This document shows positions 11,254 to 21,160 of a stretch of 64,000 bases of DNA, in pieces. Both the position numbers and the translations under genes were made by a program. Location of the stretch: the NCBI GenBank assembly GCA_038533575.1, contig JBCAYL010000003.1, positions 1 to 64,000 of the forward strand, given 5' to 3'. Position 1 is the first letter of the stretch. Each line of letters opens with the position of its first letter. Below the pieces are notes generated by a model. It made no database searches, was not told the origin of the DNA, and worked only from the letters and a program-made list of their open reading frames with translations. Origin of the DNA: Pseudomonadota bacterium (GTDB lineage Bacteria; Pseudomonadota; Alphaproteobacteria; Rhodobacterales; Rhodobacteraceae).

Positions 11254-12077
11254 TGCCCGAACACGTCGACGGTATTGAGGAGGTTCGGATCGAGCCCCTC
11301 GACCCGGCTCACCTCGGCCGCGGCGATGAGGGCGTCGAGCTCTGCGGCGAGGGCGTCGCTCTGGAGCTGCCCCACGATGTCCTCCCGCACGCTCTCGAGG
11401 GCCGGCGCGGGCTCGGTGCGGGTCTCATTGAGGGTGATGACGTGCCAGCCGAACTGTGTCTCGACCGGATCCGAGACCCCGCCGACCTCGAGCGCTTCCA
11501 CGGCGGTCTGGAAGGGGGCGACCATCATGCCCGCGCCAAACCAGCCGAGCTCGCCCCCGCGGGGCCCCGAGGGCCCGGTGGAGAATTCCATGGCGAGCTG
11601 TGCGAAAGCGGCGCCGGAGCCGAGCTCGGCAATGAGGGCCTGGGCCTCCTCCTCGGTCTCCACGAGGATGTGGGAGGCATTGTATTCGACTGCGCCCTCG
11701 AAGCCGCCGAACTGGGCCTCGTAGGCGGCCTCGACATCGGCATCCGTCACCTCGACCTGACCGAGCGTGCTCAGGACCCGGCTCGCGAGGATCGCGCTGC
11801 GGGTGTTCTCCACCGCCTCGTCGAGCCAGGCGGGCTCCTCTGTCACCTGCGCGGCCAGCACGCGCTGCTGGATGAGCTGCTCCACGATCCCCTCGAAGAG
11901 CTGCGCGGCCGGGATCGCCTGGTATTCCGGCGGCAGCTGGCGGCGGATATCGATCACGTGGGTGACGGTGATGTCCTGCCCGTTGACGGTGGCCACGACG
12001 GTGTCCGGACCGGCCTCTTGCGCGAGGGCCGGCAGCGCCAGAAGCACGAAGGCGGCGGAGGAGAGAAGCGATTTCAT
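11250..12077 (-). CDS. Periplasmic parvulin-type peptidyl-prolyl isomerase
   Basis: A 275-aa secreted foldase of the SurA/PrsA/PpiC type. The signal peptide MKSLLSSAAFVLLALPALAQ is followed by a SurA_N-like helical region (VATVNGQDITVTHVIDIRRQLP). A single rotamase domain runs from about YNASHILVETEEEAQALI to PVETQFGWHVITLNE and includes the FSTGPSGPRGGELGWFGAG loop. The start was set at ATG 12077; a GTG three codons upstream is possible. The gene is divergent from secA, so an export ATPase and an exported-protein foldase share one intergenic region. Confidence 0.92.
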   Translation of the reverse strand: MKSLLSSAAFVLLALPALAQEAGPDTVVATVNGQDITVTHVIDIRRQLPPEYQAIPAAQLFEGIVEQLIQQRVLAAQVTEEPAWLDEAVENTRSAILASRVLSTLGQVEVTDADVEAAYEAQFGGFEGAVEYNASHILVETEEEAQALIAELGSGAAFAQLAMEFSTGPSGPRGGELGWFGAGMMVAPFQTAVEALEVGGVSDPVETQFGWHVITLNETRTEPAPALESVREDIVGQLQSDALAAELDALIAAAEVSRVEGLDPNLLNTVDVFGQ

Positions 12078-12149
12078 GTGATGCATTTTCCTATGGATTC
12101 TTCGCGGCCCACACCCCCGTGAGAAGCCTGTAGTGAACGGGGGGCGGCG

Positions 12150-12178
12150 TTGACTTGCTCTGGTGCGACCCTTACATC
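12150..12178 (+). promoter_or_regulatory. Candidate secA promoter
   Basis: TTGACT (12150-12155) is followed by TTACAT (12172-12177, spacer 16) or TACATC (12173-12178, spacer 17). The predicted start leaves a leader of about 110 bases before the secA ATG. Confidence 0.45.
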
Positions 12179-12296
12179 GCAGGTGGTCCCGAGGGGGCTC
12201 TGCGCGGCCCTGGGCGTTGACGCCAAATAATCGGGTATTCCCCGGGCGCGCAAGCGGACCTCCCTCACAAATAAGAAGACGGCGAAAGAGGCGTGC

Positions 12297-15086
12297 ATGC
12301 TTGGTTTAGGTGCGATTTCGAAGAAGGTTTTTGGCACCGCGGATGACCGCAAGGTCAAGCGCGTCCGCCCGCTCGTGGACAAGATCAACGCGCTGGAGCC
12401 TGAATTCGAAGCGCTGAGCGACGAGGGCCTGAAGGAGCGCACCGCCGCGCTTTCGGCCCGCGCCAAAGAGGGCGAGAGCCTCGACAGCCTACTGCCCGAG
12501 GCCTTCGCCAATTGCCGCGAGGCCGCGCGCCGCGCGCTGGGTCTGCGGGCCTTCGACGTCCAGCTCATGGGCGGCATCTTCCTGCACCAGGGCAACATTG
12601 CAGAGATGAAAACCGGTGAGGGCAAGACGCTCGTCGCGACCTTCCCGGCCTACCTGAATGCGCTGTCGGGCAAGGGCGTCCACATCGTCACGGTTAACGA
12701 TTACCTCGTGCGCCGCGATGCCGAATGGATGGGCAAGGTCTTTGCCGCGCTGGGCATGACGACGGGCGCGGTTTACCCGAGCCAGGAGAATGGCGAAAAG
12801 GCCGAGGCCTACGCCGCCGATATCACCTACGCCACGAACAACGAGCTTGGCTTCGACTATCTCCGCGACAACATGGAGACCGAGACCAAGAACATGCGCC
12901 AGCGCGGGCACAACTTCGCCATCGTGGACGAGGTGGACTCGATCCTGATCGACGAAGCGCGCACCCCGCTCGTGATCTCCGGCCCTGCCGAGGACCGCTC
13001 CGAGCTCTACACCACCATCGACCGGGTTATTCCCGAGATTGCCGAGGATCACTTTACCCTCGATGAAAAGACCCGGCAGGTCACCTTCACCGACGAGGGC
13101 AACGAGTGGCTGGAAGAGACGCTCTCCGCCCGCGGGATCTTGCCCGAGGACCAATCGCTCTACGATCCCGAAAGCACCACGATTGTTCACCACGTGAACC
13201 AGGGCCTGCGCGCGCACAAGCTCTTCACGAAGGACAAGGACTACATCGTGCGCGGTGACGACGTTGTGCTCATCGACGAGTTCACTGGCCGCATGATGAC
13301 CGGCCGCCGCTTGTCTGACGGGCTGCATCAGGCCATCGAGGCCAAGGAAGGCGTCTCCATCAAGCCCGAGAACGTGACGCTCGCCTCCGTCACCTTCCAG
13401 AATTACTTCCGTCTCTACGGCAAGCTCGCTGGCATGACCGGCACCGCCAAGACCGAGGAAGAGGAATTCGGCCAGATCTACGGCCTCGGTGTCGTGGAGG
13501 TGCCGACGAACCGCCCCGTGGCCCGCGCTGACGAGAACGATCAGGTCTACCGCACGCAGGCCGAGAAATTCGCCGCCATCGCGCAGGCGATCAAGGAGGC
13601 CAACGAGCGCGGCCAGCCTGTCCTCGTGGGCACGACCTCTATCGAGAAATCCGAGACGCTTTCAAAAATGCTCGACGCGGAAGGGATCGCGCATAACGTC
13701 CTCAACGCGCGCCAGCACGAGCAGGAAGCACAGATCATCGCCGATGCCGGCAAGCCCGGTGCCGTGACCATCGCCACCAACATGGCCGGCCGCGGGACCG
13801 ACATCAAACTCGGCGGCAATGTGGAATTCAAGGTGATGGAGGCCATCGCCGCCGATCCCGAGGGCGACGTGGACGCGATCCGCGCGCGCATCGAGGAAGA
13901 GACGAAGGCGGCCGAGGAGCAGGTGAAAGCCGCGGGCGGGCTGTTCGTTCTGGCTACGGAGCGCCATGAGAGCCGCCGCATCGACAACCAGTTGCGCGGC
14001 CGGTCGGGCCGCCAGGGCGATCCGGGGCGCAGTTCGTTCTACCTGTCGCTCGATGACGATCTAATGCGCATCTTCGGCTCCGAGCGGCTGGAGAAGGTCT
14101 TGAACGGCCTCGGCATGAAAGACGGCGAAGCCATCGTGCACCCCTGGGTGAACAAGAGCCTCGAGCGTGCCCAGGCGAAGGTCGAAGGGCGCAATTTCGA
14201 CATCCGCAAGCAGCTTCTGAAATTCGATGACGTCATGAACGACCAGCGCAAGGTCATCTTTGGCCAGCGCCTCGAGATCATGGAGGCCGACGACCTCTCC
14301 GAGATCACGGCAGACATGCGGCACCAGGTGATCGAAGACATGGTCTCCTTCCACATGCCCAAAGGCTCCTATGCCGATCAGTGGGAGACGGAAAAGCTTT
14401 ATGCCGAGGTGATCGAGAAACTCGGCCTCGACCTGCCCGTGATCGACTGGGCCGAGGAGGACGGCGTCGACGACGACGTCATGCTCGAGCGGCTCGAAAA
14501 GGCCTCCGACGAGGCGATGGCCAAGAAGGCCGTCGATTTCGGCGCCGACACCATGCGCAACGTGGAAAAGCAGCTCCTGCTCCAGACCATCGACCGCAAA
14601 TGGCGCGAGCACCTGCTGACGCTCGAGCATCTGCGCTCAGTCGTGGGCTTCCGGGGCTATGCCCAGCGGGACCCGCTCAACGAGTACAAGTCAGAGGCGT
14701 TCCAGCTCTTTGAATCGCTGCTCGATTCTCTCCGCGAGGACGTGACGCGCCAGCTCGCCCATGCCCGGCCGATGACCGAGGAAGAGCAGAAGGCGCTCGT
14801 CGCGCAGTTCCAGGCCCGCCAGAAGGCGCTCATGGACGCGCAGCAAAAGCAAATGCGGGAGCCCGCCATGGCCGGGGCCGCAGCGGGCGCAGCCGCCGGT
14901 GCCGCGACGCTCGATGCCCCCGCGCCCACAGGCGAAACGGCGGCCAACATCAAGGATGTGGGGCCGGGCCGCCCGTTGGCGGGCTTCGTGGAGAGCGATC
15001 CGAGCACTTGGGGCAATCCTGGGCGCAACGATCAATGCCCCTGCGGGTCCGGCAAGAAATTCAAGCACTGCCACGGCAGCTTCTGA
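12297..15086 (+). CDS. secA: Preprotein translocase ATPase SecA
   Basis: The motor of the Sec pathway, 929 aa, acting at the membrane with SecYEG. Visible landmarks are Walker A ([12 protein letters not shown]), the DEAD-like Walker B ([15 protein letters not shown]), the helicase-like motif [10 protein letters not shown], the motif [16 protein letters not shown] and the [13 protein letters not shown] motif. The C-terminal tail is an Ala-rich linker and the zinc-binding, SecB-interacting [14 protein letters not shown]. The length is normal for alphaproteobacteria. The start ATG 12297 gives [14 protein letters not shown], matching the usual N-terminus. Confidence 0.98.
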   Translation: MLGLGAISKKVFGTADDRKVKRVRPLVDKINALEPEFEALSDEGLKERTAALSARAKEGESLDSLLPEAFANCREAARRALGLRAFDVQLMGGIFLHQGNIAEMKTGEGKTLVATFPAYLNALSGKGVHIVTVNDYLVRRDAEWMGKVFAALGMTTGAVYPSQENGEKAEAYAADITYATNNELGFDYLRDNMETETKNMRQRGHNFAIVDEVDSILIDEARTPLVISGPAEDRSELYTTIDRVIPEIAEDHFTLDEKTRQVTFTDEGNEWLEETLSARGILPEDQSLYDPESTTIVHHVNQGLRAHKLFTKDKDYIVRGDDVVLIDEFTGRMMTGRRLSDGLHQAIEAKEGVSIKPENVTLASVTFQNYFRLYGKLAGMTGTAKTEEEEFGQIYGLGVVEVPTNRPVARADENDQVYRTQAEKFAAIAQAIKEANERGQPVLVGTTSIEKSETLSKMLDAEGIAHNVLNARQHEQEAQIIADAGKPGAVTIATNMAGRGTDIKLGGNVEFKVMEAIAADPEGDVDAIRARIEEETKAAEEQVKAAGGLFVLATERHESRRIDNQLRGRSGRQGDPGRSSFYLSLDDDLMRIFGSERLEKVLNGLGMKDGEAIVHPWVNKSLERAQAKVEGRNFDIRKQLLKFDDVMNDQRKVIFGQRLEIMEADDLSEITADMRHQVIEDMVSFHMPKGSYADQWETEKLYAEVIEKLGLDLPVIDWAEEDGVDDDVMLERLEKASDEAMAKKAVDFGADTMRNVEKQLLLQTIDRKWREHLLTLEHLRSVVGFRGYAQRDPLNEYKSEAFQLFESLLDSLREDVTRQLAHARPMTEEEQKALVAQFQARQKALMDAQQKQMREPAMAGAAAGAAAGAATLDAPAPTGETAANIKDVGPGRPLAGFVESDPSTWGNPGRNDQCPCGSGKKFKHCHGSF

Positions 15087-15238
15087 GCCTCCGCGCTGGA
15101 GGGACGCTGCCTCAATTTCGGCGGATTCCTGCCAGCAGCCCGGCGCAAAGACTCCGCGCCTTCGCCCTTCGCCCGTCCTTTCGGCGCCCGAATCGTTACC
15201 GAATTTAACGCCACGCTAACCGCGAAGGGGGTTCGGCA

Positions 15239-16315
15239 ATGGGTGTTTCAGGATCGATCAAGTTTGGCGACACGGCGCGCAAGCTGGCCATGGCCGGTGG
15301 CACCTTCGCTGTCGCGATGGGTGTCGGCTTTTTCATGCAGCAGCGCGAGGCCGACGCGGCCCTGACGCAAATGCAGCCCGCCACGATGGCCCCTGCCCCG
15401 GTAAGCGCCGCAGCGCTCCAGATCCCCGAGATGCCTACCGAGCCGAAGCTCGATGCGAGCGACAGCGCGCTCATCGACGTGGCAGCCGAGATCAAGGAAA
15501 ACGGCGCCGCGCCGGTCGTGGGCGCGGCCTTCGCGTCCGCTGACGGGATGGCGCCGTCGCTCGACATGGTGCCCATGGACATGCCCTCCGCCGATGTCTC
15601 GCTCGAGATCCCGGCGACCCCGGCAGAGGCCGATTGCACCCAGACCATGACAGCCGCCGCACGGGATGCCGCGCTCGTGGCGCTCTCGCTTTCCGCCCCC
15701 TGCGCGGCCAACGCCGATTTCACCGTGCATCACGAGGGCATGATGTTTACCGCGCGTACCGATGATGCGGGCAAGGCCACCGTGATCGCTCCGGCACTCT
15801 CGGAAGAAGCGGTCTTCATCGCGGAGTTCGCGGACGGCACCGGCCCCGTGGGCTCGGCGACAGTGTCTGATCTCGCGGGCTTTGACCGCGTCGTTGTGCA
15901 GTGGCATGGCGCAGCCGATTTCGAACTTCACGCGCTGGAAGCCGGCGCGACCTACGGCGAGGTGGGCCATGTCTGGCTAGAATCGCCCGGCTCTGCCGCG
16001 CTTGCGGCACAGGGCGCGGGTGGATTTCTCCTGACGATGGGCGACGCGCGTACTGCCGAGCCGCGTTTCGCGCAGGTCTATACCTATCCGCGCAGCGCGA
16101 CCGAGACGGTCGGCGGCGTGGCTCTGAGCGTGGAAACTGAAATCACGGCCACCAACTGCGCCACGGACGTGGCCGCGCAGACCCTTGGCCGCATGGGCGG
16201 CACCGAGGGCGTCCGCATCGTAGACCTGATGCTGGCCGTGCCGGATTGCGATGCGATCGGGGACTTCCTCGTGCTGCGCAACGTCCTGCCGGACCTGAAG
16301 GTCTCCCGCCTCTGA
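15239..16315 (+). CDS. Unknown membrane-anchored protein downstream of secA
   Basis: A 358-aa protein I cannot assign to a defined function. The N-terminus has one hydrophobic segment (about residues 15-33, LAMAGGTFAVAMGVGFFM) consistent with an uncleaved anchor or a signal. Next comes a Pro/Ala/Met-rich linker (residues about 40-130), and then a region with several Cys (DCTQTM, SAPCAAN, TNCATD, PDCDAIG) that could form disulfides in the periplasm. GAAGGGGGTTCGGCA gives a good ribosome site for ATG 15239. The position after secA is typical in Rhodobacteraceae, where such proteins are sometimes labelled 'translocase' only by proximity. Confidence 0.8.
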   Translation: MGVSGSIKFGDTARKLAMAGGTFAVAMGVGFFMQQREADAALTQMQPATMAPAPVSAAALQIPEMPTEPKLDASDSALIDVAAEIKENGAAPVVGAAFASADGMAPSLDMVPMDMPSADVSLEIPATPAEADCTQTMTAAARDAALVALSLSAPCAANADFTVHHEGMMFTARTDDAGKATVIAPALSEEAVFIAEFADGTGPVGSATVSDLAGFDRVVVQWHGAADFELHALEAGATYGEVGHVWLESPGSAALAAQGAGGFLLTMGDARTAEPRFAQVYTYPRSATETVGGVALSVETEITATNCATDVAAQTLGRMGGTEGVRIVDLMLAVPDCDAIGDFLVLRNVLPDLKVSRL

Positions 16316-16341
16316 TCCGCCGGCGCGTGTCGCGCGCCGCG

Positions 16342-17085
16342 CTAGAAATACCCCTCCGATCGAAAGCTGAGCTCCCGGCTCTGCCCGATGATCAGGTGGT
16401 CGTGGAGGGTAATGCCCAGTGCCTCTGCCGCCTGAGCCACCTTGTGGGTCATCGTAATGTCAGCCTCCGAGGGCGTCGGATCCCCCGAGGGGTGATTGTG
16501 CACGAGGATGAGCGCGGACGCCTCTAGCGCGAGGGCGCGCTTCACCACTTCGCGCGGGTAGACAGGCACATGATCGACGGTGCCCCGCGCCTGCGCCTCG
16601 TCCGCGATGAGGACGTTCTTTCTGTCGAGGTAGAGGACGCGAAATTGCTCCGTCGCACGGTGCGCCATGGCGGTGTGGCAGTAATCCAGCAGCTCGGCCC
16701 AGCCTGAGAGCACGGGCCGCTGCATGACGCGCGCGCGGGCGAGCCTGTGCGCGGCGGCCTCCACGATCTTGAGCTCGGTGATGACGGCCTGGCCCGCGCC
16801 CTTGACGGCGGCGAGGCGGTCGGGGTCAGCGGAGACGACGCGGTTGAAATCGCCGAAGGTGTCGAGGAGCGTGCGGGCCAGCGGCTTCACGTCCTGGCGC
16901 GGGATGGCGCGGAAGAGGAGAAGCTCGAGCAACTCGTAGTCCGGCAGCGCGTCAGACCCGCCCGCCATGAAGCGTGCGCGCAGCCGCGCGCGATGGTCCC
17001 TGATATACGAGGGCTGCTTTTGGCCCGCCTGAGCGGGCACCTCGTCGCCCCCGAAGAGCTCCATGGGTTTTTCACCAAATTGCAT
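16342..17085 (-). CDS. radC: RadC/JAB-domain protein (UPF0758)
   Basis: A 247-aa RadC-family protein. An N-terminal helix-hairpin-helix part (LPDYELLELLLFRAIPRQDVKPLA, then LAAVKGAGQAVITELK) precedes a JAB/MPN metalloprotease-like domain with the motif HNHPSGDPTPSEAD and an upstream Glu-rich strand. Despite the name, a DNA-repair role for the family is not well supported; metal-dependent hydrolase activity is inferred from the JAMM motif only. The gene is separated from the minus-strand alkB by 78 bases that hold a perfect palindrome. Confidence 0.93.
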   Translation of the reverse strand: MQFGEKPMELFGGDEVPAQAGQKQPSYIRDHRARLRARFMAGGSDALPDYELLELLLFRAIPRQDVKPLARTLLDTFGDFNRVVSADPDRLAAVKGAGQAVITELKIVEAAAHRLARARVMQRPVLSGWAELLDYCHTAMAHRATEQFRVLYLDRKNVLIADEAQARGTVDHVPVYPREVVKRALALEASALILVHNHPSGDPTPSEADITMTHKVAQAAEALGITLHDHLIIGQSRELSFRSEGYF

Positions 17086-17134
17086 GGACGCATACGCGAC
17101 GATTCCCCTTAAGAGCCCGTTAACCCCGGCAGGC

Positions 17135-17160
17135 CCACGAATTTTTGCAAAAATTCGTGG
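17135..17160. repeat. Perfect 26-bp palindrome between alkB and radC
   Basis: The half-site CCACGAATTTTTG (17135-17147) is followed directly by its exact reverse complement (17148-17160). It starts four bases after the alkB stop in the minus direction and sits upstream of radC. It could fold as an 11-bp hairpin with loop TGCA, or be a dimer-protein site. It lacks a following T-run, so it is not a classic terminator. Confidence 0.75.
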
Positions 17161-17163
17161 CGC

Positions 17164-17769
17164 TCAGACCGACACAACGCGCAGCGTCAGATTGATGCGC
17201 CCGCCATCGCGGAGGAGCGAGGACGAGCCGTGCCGCACGCGGTCGATCCCGTGAAAGGCCAGCCGCGCCTCTCCGCCCATCACGACCACATCGCCGCTCT
17301 CAAGCCAGACGCTCTCCGTCTTGCCGCCGCGCTCCACGTTGCCCATCCGGAAGAGCGCGCTGTCGCCGAGGGAGACCGACACCACCGGCCAATCGAAATC
17401 GCCCTCGTCGCGGTCCTGGTGCATACCCATCTTCGCGCCCTCCCCGTACCAGTTGATGAGACAGCAATCGGGCACGCGGTCATGGCCGGTGACGCCCTTC
17501 CAGATGCCGAGGACAGGGTCGGGGATCGGAGGCCAGGCGCTGCCGGAGGGGTGTGTTTGCGCGTACCTGTAGCCGCGTCGGTCGGTGATCCAGCCCACGC
17601 GCCCGGCCGCCGACATCCGCACTGACATCGGCCGGCCCGACGGCGTCACCGGTTGCACCAGCGGCGCCTTGCGGAGCACGCCGCGCAGCGCCTCCACCAG
17701 CGCGGCCTGCGCCGGGGCGTCGAGCCAGCCCTTGTGGACGTCGAAACCTTTTACCCTCAGTGGCTGCAT
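17164..17769 (-). CDS. alkB: AlkB-family Fe(II)/2-oxoglutarate DNA-repair dioxygenase
   Basis: Removes 1-methyladenine and 3-methylcytosine from nucleic acids by oxidative demethylation. In 201 aa the iron-binding HxD appears in GMHQDRDEGDF and the distal His in LAFHGIDRV. The 2-oxoglutarate-binding motif is GGRINLTLR. The nucleotide-lid side includes PDCCLINWYGEGAKMG. All catalytic positions look intact. The start ATG 17769 gives MQPLRVKGFDVHKGWL. It is divergent from dnaK, with 160 bases between starts; whether the dnaK heat-shock promoter region also serves alkB is not visible. Confidence 0.94.
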   Translation of the reverse strand: MQPLRVKGFDVHKGWLDAPAQAALVEALRGVLRKAPLVQPVTPSGRPMSVRMSAAGRVGWITDRRGYRYAQTHPSGSAWPPIPDPVLGIWKGVTGHDRVPDCCLINWYGEGAKMGMHQDRDEGDFDWPVVSVSLGDSALFRMGNVERGGKTESVWLESGDVVVMGGEARLAFHGIDRVRHGSSSLLRDGGRINLTLRVVSV

Positions 17770-17796
17770 TCTCTCCTCACGGCCTCTTCACGGTTC

Positions 17797-17825
17797 CTTG
17801 CAGGGCTCCAGTGACCTTCCTATAT
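17797..17825 (+). promoter_or_regulatory. Heat-shock (RpoH/sigma-32) promoter of dnaK
   Basis: CTTG (17797-17800), 18 bases, then CCTATAT (17819-17825). This matches the alphaproteobacterial RpoH pattern CTTG-N17/18-CYTATNT. It can also be read as a sigma-70 site (TTGCAG-N17-TATATA), so basal and heat-induced transcription could share it. Confidence 0.75.
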
Positions 17826-17838
17826 AGCCCAACAACGG

Positions 17839-17855
17839 AGCGGCCACTGGCCGCT
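17839..17855 (+). promoter_or_regulatory. Hairpin at the 5' end of the dnaK mRNA
   Basis: AGCGGCC (17839-17845) pairs with GGCCGCT (17849-17855) around ACT. It would lie within about 10 bases of the predicted transcript start, where stem-loops often protect mRNA from decay. Confidence 0.45.
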
Positions 17856-17929
17856 TCTGAACCTTTTGAACACCGGGTGCCGCGCAAGGCGGGCCCCTAT
17901 CAAGCATCGCCAGGAAGGGATGAAATAGC

Positions 17930-19846
17930 ATGGCAAAAGTCATCGGTATCGACCTCGGGACGACCAACAGCTGCGTGGCTATCATGGACGGCTCCCAGCC
18001 CCGCGTGATCGAAAACTCGGAAGGCGCACGCACCACGCCCTCCATCGTCGCTTTTACGGATGACGAGCGCCTCACGGGCCAGCCGGCCAAGCGCCAGGCC
18101 GTCACTAACCCGACGAACACCATTTTTGGCGTCAAGCGTCTCATCGGCCGCCGGTTCGACGACGCGGATCTCGCCAAGGACAAGAAGAACATGCCGTTCA
18201 ACGTCATCAATGGCGGCAACGGCGACGCGTGGGTCGAGGCCAAGGACGAGAAGTACTCTCCCTCGCAGATCTCCGCCTTCATCCTGCAGAAGATGAAAGA
18301 GACAGCCGAGTCCTATCTCGGCGAGAAGGTCGAGCAGGCGGTCATCACCGTCCCCGCCTATTTCAATGACGCCCAGCGGCAGGCCACGAAGGACGCGGGC
18401 AAGATCGCGGGCCTCGAAGTGCTCCGCATCATCAACGAGCCGACGGCAGCCGCGCTGGCCTATGGCCTCGACAAGAAAGACACTCAGACGATCGCGGTCT
18501 ACGACCTGGGCGGCGGCACGTTCGACGTGACGATCCTCGAGATCGACGACGGCCTTTTCGAAGTGAAATCCACCAATGGCGACACGTTCCTCGGCGGTGA
18601 AGACTTCGACATGCGGATCGTCAATTACCTCGCCGACGAGTTCAAGAAAGAGCACGGCGTGGATCTCACCGCAGACAAGATGGCACTCCAGCGCCTGAAG
18701 GAAGCGGCGGAGAAGGCGAAGATCGAGCTTTCCTCCTCGTCGCAGACCGAGATCAACCAGCCGTTTATCTCCATGGACGGCAAGACCGGCACGCCGCTTC
18801 ACATGGTGGTCAAGCTCACCCGCGCGAAGCTCGAGAGCCTCGTGGGCGACCTGATCAAGCAGTCCCTCGCGCCCTGCAAGGCGGCGCTGAAGGATGCGGG
18901 CGTCTCCACCGGCGAGATCGACGAGGTCGTGCTCGTCGGCGGCATGACGCGCATGCCCAAGGTGATCGAAGAGGTGACGAAGTTCTTCGGCAAAGAGCCG
19001 AACAAGGGCGTGAACCCCGACGAGGTCGTCGCCATGGGCGCGGCCATTCAGGCGGGCGTGCTGCAAGGTGACGTGAAGGACGTCGTCCTCCTCGACGTGA
19101 CGCCGCTCTCGCTCGGCATCGAGACGCTCGGTGGCGTGTTCACCCGCCTCATCGACCGCAACACGACGATCCCGACGAAGAAGAGCCAGATCTTCTCCAC
19201 CGCGGAAGACAACCAGAACGCCGTGACGATCCGGGTTTTCCAGGGGGAGCGTGAGATGGCATCCGACAACAAGATGCTCGGCGCCTTCAACCTCGAGGAT
19301 ATCCCGCCCGCGCCACGTGGCGTGCCGCAGATCGAGGTAACCTTCGACATCGACGCCAACGGCATCGTGTCCGTGGGCGCCGCGGACAAGGGCACCGGCA
19401 AGGAGCAGAAGATCACCATCCAGGCCTCCGGTGGCCTCAGCGACGACGACATCGAGAAGATGGTCAAGGACGCCGAGGAAAACGCCGAGGCGGACAAGAG
19501 CCGCCGCGAGCTAGTGGAAGCCAAGAACCAGGCGGAGAGCCTCATCCACTCGACCGAAAAGTCGATGGAAGAGCATTCCGACAAGGTGGACCCGTCCACG
19601 ATCGAGGCCATCGAGCTTGCGATCTCCGCGCTCAAGGAGGATCTCGAGGGCGAGGATGCCGGCAAGATCAAGGGCGGCATCCAGAACGTGACAGAAGCCG
19701 CCATGAAGCTGGGCGAGGCGATCTACAAGGCCTCCCAGGAGGGCGCTGAAGCCGGTGACGGCGAAGAGCCCGCCGATGGCGACCGCGGCGTGGACGAGGA
19801 CATCGTCGATGCCGACTTCGAAGATCTGGGCGACGACAAGCGTTAA
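17930..19846 (+). CDS. dnaK: Chaperone DnaK (Hsp70)
   Basis: A 638-aa Hsp70. The nucleotide-binding domain begins [17 protein letters not shown] and contains the phosphate loops [12 protein letters not shown] and [10 protein letters not shown], plus the conserved [12 protein letters not shown]. The substrate domain begins after [16 protein letters not shown], and the C-terminus ends with the acidic [15 protein letters not shown], like the EEVD-type tails. AAGGGATG precedes the ATG at a suitable distance. It forms an operon with dnaJ behind an RpoH promoter. Confidence 0.99.
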   Translation: MAKVIGIDLGTTNSCVAIMDGSQPRVIENSEGARTTPSIVAFTDDERLTGQPAKRQAVTNPTNTIFGVKRLIGRRFDDADLAKDKKNMPFNVINGGNGDAWVEAKDEKYSPSQISAFILQKMKETAESYLGEKVEQAVITVPAYFNDAQRQATKDAGKIAGLEVLRIINEPTAAALAYGLDKKDTQTIAVYDLGGGTFDVTILEIDDGLFEVKSTNGDTFLGGEDFDMRIVNYLADEFKKEHGVDLTADKMALQRLKEAAEKAKIELSSSSQTEINQPFISMDGKTGTPLHMVVKLTRAKLESLVGDLIKQSLAPCKAALKDAGVSTGEIDEVVLVGGMTRMPKVIEEVTKFFGKEPNKGVNPDEVVAMGAAIQAGVLQGDVKDVVLLDVTPLSLGIETLGGVFTRLIDRNTTIPTKKSQIFSTAEDNQNAVTIRVFQGEREMASDNKMLGAFNLEDIPPAPRGVPQIEVTFDIDANGIVSVGAADKGTGKEQKITIQASGGLSDDDIEKMVKDAEENAEADKSRRELVEAKNQAESLIHSTEKSMEEHSDKVDPSTIEAIELAISALKEDLEGEDAGKIKGGIQNVTEAAMKLGEAIYKASQEGAEAGDGEEPADGDRGVDEDIVDADFEDLGDDKR

Positions 19847-19860
19847 GGCGCGAGACGTCA

Positions 19861-19903
19861 GGAACCAATGGGGCGGCTGATTAGGTCGCCCCACGTTCCT
19901 TTA
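19861..19903 (+). terminator. Intercistronic hairpin between dnaK and dnaJ
   Basis: GGAAC (19861-19865) with GTTCC (19895-19899), and TGGGGCG with CGCCCCA inside, form a two-part stem followed by TTTA. Partial termination or mRNA-end protection here would yield more dnaK than dnaJ message. Confidence 0.5.
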
Positions 19904-19916
19904 GAGGAGCCCGTGA

Positions 19917-21062
19917 ATGAGCAAACGCGATTACTACGAAACGCTTGGGGTCTCGAAAGGCGCTGCCTCTGACGAGATCAAGAAGGCCTATCGCCGGAAG
20001 GCGAAAGAGCTGCACCCCGACCGCAACTCCGACAATCCCAATGCCGAGGCCCAGTTCAAGGAAGTGAACGAGGCCTATGACGTCCTGAAGGACGCGGACA
20101 AGAAGGCGGCCTATGACCGCTTCGGCCACGCGGCCTTCGAGGGCGGCATGGGTGGCGGGCGCGCGGGCGGGGCCGGCGGGCAGGGCGATTTCGCCTCGGC
20201 CTTTTCCGATGTGTTCGACGATCTCTTCGGCGATTTCATGGGCGGTCAGCAGCGGGGCGGCCGTGGCCGGCGCGCCGCGCGCGGCTCGGACCTGCGGTAC
20301 AATCTGCGCATCGATCTCGAGGACGCCTTCGAGGGCTTGTCGAAGACAATCAACGTCCCCACTTCCGTGGCCTGCTCTTCCTGCGAAGGGTCGGGCGCAG
20401 AGGGCGGCAGCGAGCCCGTCACCTGCCCGACTTGCTCGGGCATGGGGAAGGTGCGCGCGCAGCAGGGCTTTTTCACGGTGGAGCGTACCTGCCCCACCTG
20501 CAATGGCATGGGCCAGATCATCCAGAATCCCTGCCGCGTCTGCGGCGGTGCGGGTCGCGTCGAAAAGGACCGCGCGCTTTCCGTCAACATTCCAGCCGGC
20601 GTCGAGACAGGCACCCGCATCCGCCTTTCCGGCGAGGGCGAGGCAGGCATGCGCGGCGGTCCCTCGGGCGATCTCTACATCTTCATCGAGGTGGCCGATC
20701 ATCCGATCTTCCAGCGTGAAGGCTCCGATCTCTATTGCCGCGTGCCGGTGAGCATGACCTCGGCGGCCATGGGCGGGGATATCGAGGTGCCGACGATCGA
20801 TGGCGGCCGCAGCCGCGTGAAGATCCCGGCGGGCAGCCAGTCCGGCCGCCAGATGCGGCTCCGCGCCAAGGGCATGCCTGCGCTGCGCGGCGCGGGCACC
20901 GGTGACATGTTCATAGAGCTCGCCGTGGAGACCCCGGTGAACCTGACGAGCCGCCAGAAAGAGCTCCTGAAAGAGTTCGAAGAACTCAGCGCCGACAACA
21001 ACCCGGAGAGCTCGAGCTTCGTGAAGTCGGTGAAGAACTTCTGGGAGAAGATGAAGGGCTGA
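19917..21062 (+). CDS. dnaJ: Co-chaperone DnaJ (Hsp40)
   Basis: Stimulates DnaK ATPase and delivers substrates. The 381-aa type I protein has a J domain with the HPD motif in [11 protein letters not shown] (residues about 30-40), a G-rich linker (about 75-130), and four zinc-finger CxxCxGxG-like repeats ([32 protein letters not shown]). The C-terminal substrate domains follow. TAGAGGAGCCCGTGA before the ATG is a good ribosome site. No clear terminator follows it before the convergent permease gene. Confidence 0.98.
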   Translation: MSKRDYYETLGVSKGAASDEIKKAYRRKAKELHPDRNSDNPNAEAQFKEVNEAYDVLKDADKKAAYDRFGHAAFEGGMGGGRAGGAGGQGDFASAFSDVFDDLFGDFMGGQQRGGRGRRAARGSDLRYNLRIDLEDAFEGLSKTINVPTSVACSSCEGSGAEGGSEPVTCPTCSGMGKVRAQQGFFTVERTCPTCNGMGQIIQNPCRVCGGAGRVEKDRALSVNIPAGVETGTRIRLSGEGEAGMRGGPSGDLYIFIEVADHPIFQREGSDLYCRVPVSMTSAAMGGDIEVPTIDGGRSRVKIPAGSQSGRQMRLRAKGMPALRGAGTGDMFIELAVETPVNLTSRQKELLKEFEELSADNNPESSSFVKSVKNFWEKMKG

Positions 21063-21160
21063 GCCCTGCCGCCTCAGGATTGCACGGTGCCTGCAACGTG
21101 TGGGTGCCGTGCGCAGCGCCCGCACGCGTCTCTCAAATAGCTATAGTTGCGCGAGGGTCG

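Noticed and set aside
10066-11724. A long plus-strand frame opposite argJ and the PPIase gene
   Set aside because: Spans two well-supported minus-strand genes and their junction, with no start signal or motif.
12217-12241. TTGACG followed by TATTCC as a second secA promoter
   Set aside because: The spacer is only 13 bases, too short for sigma-70.
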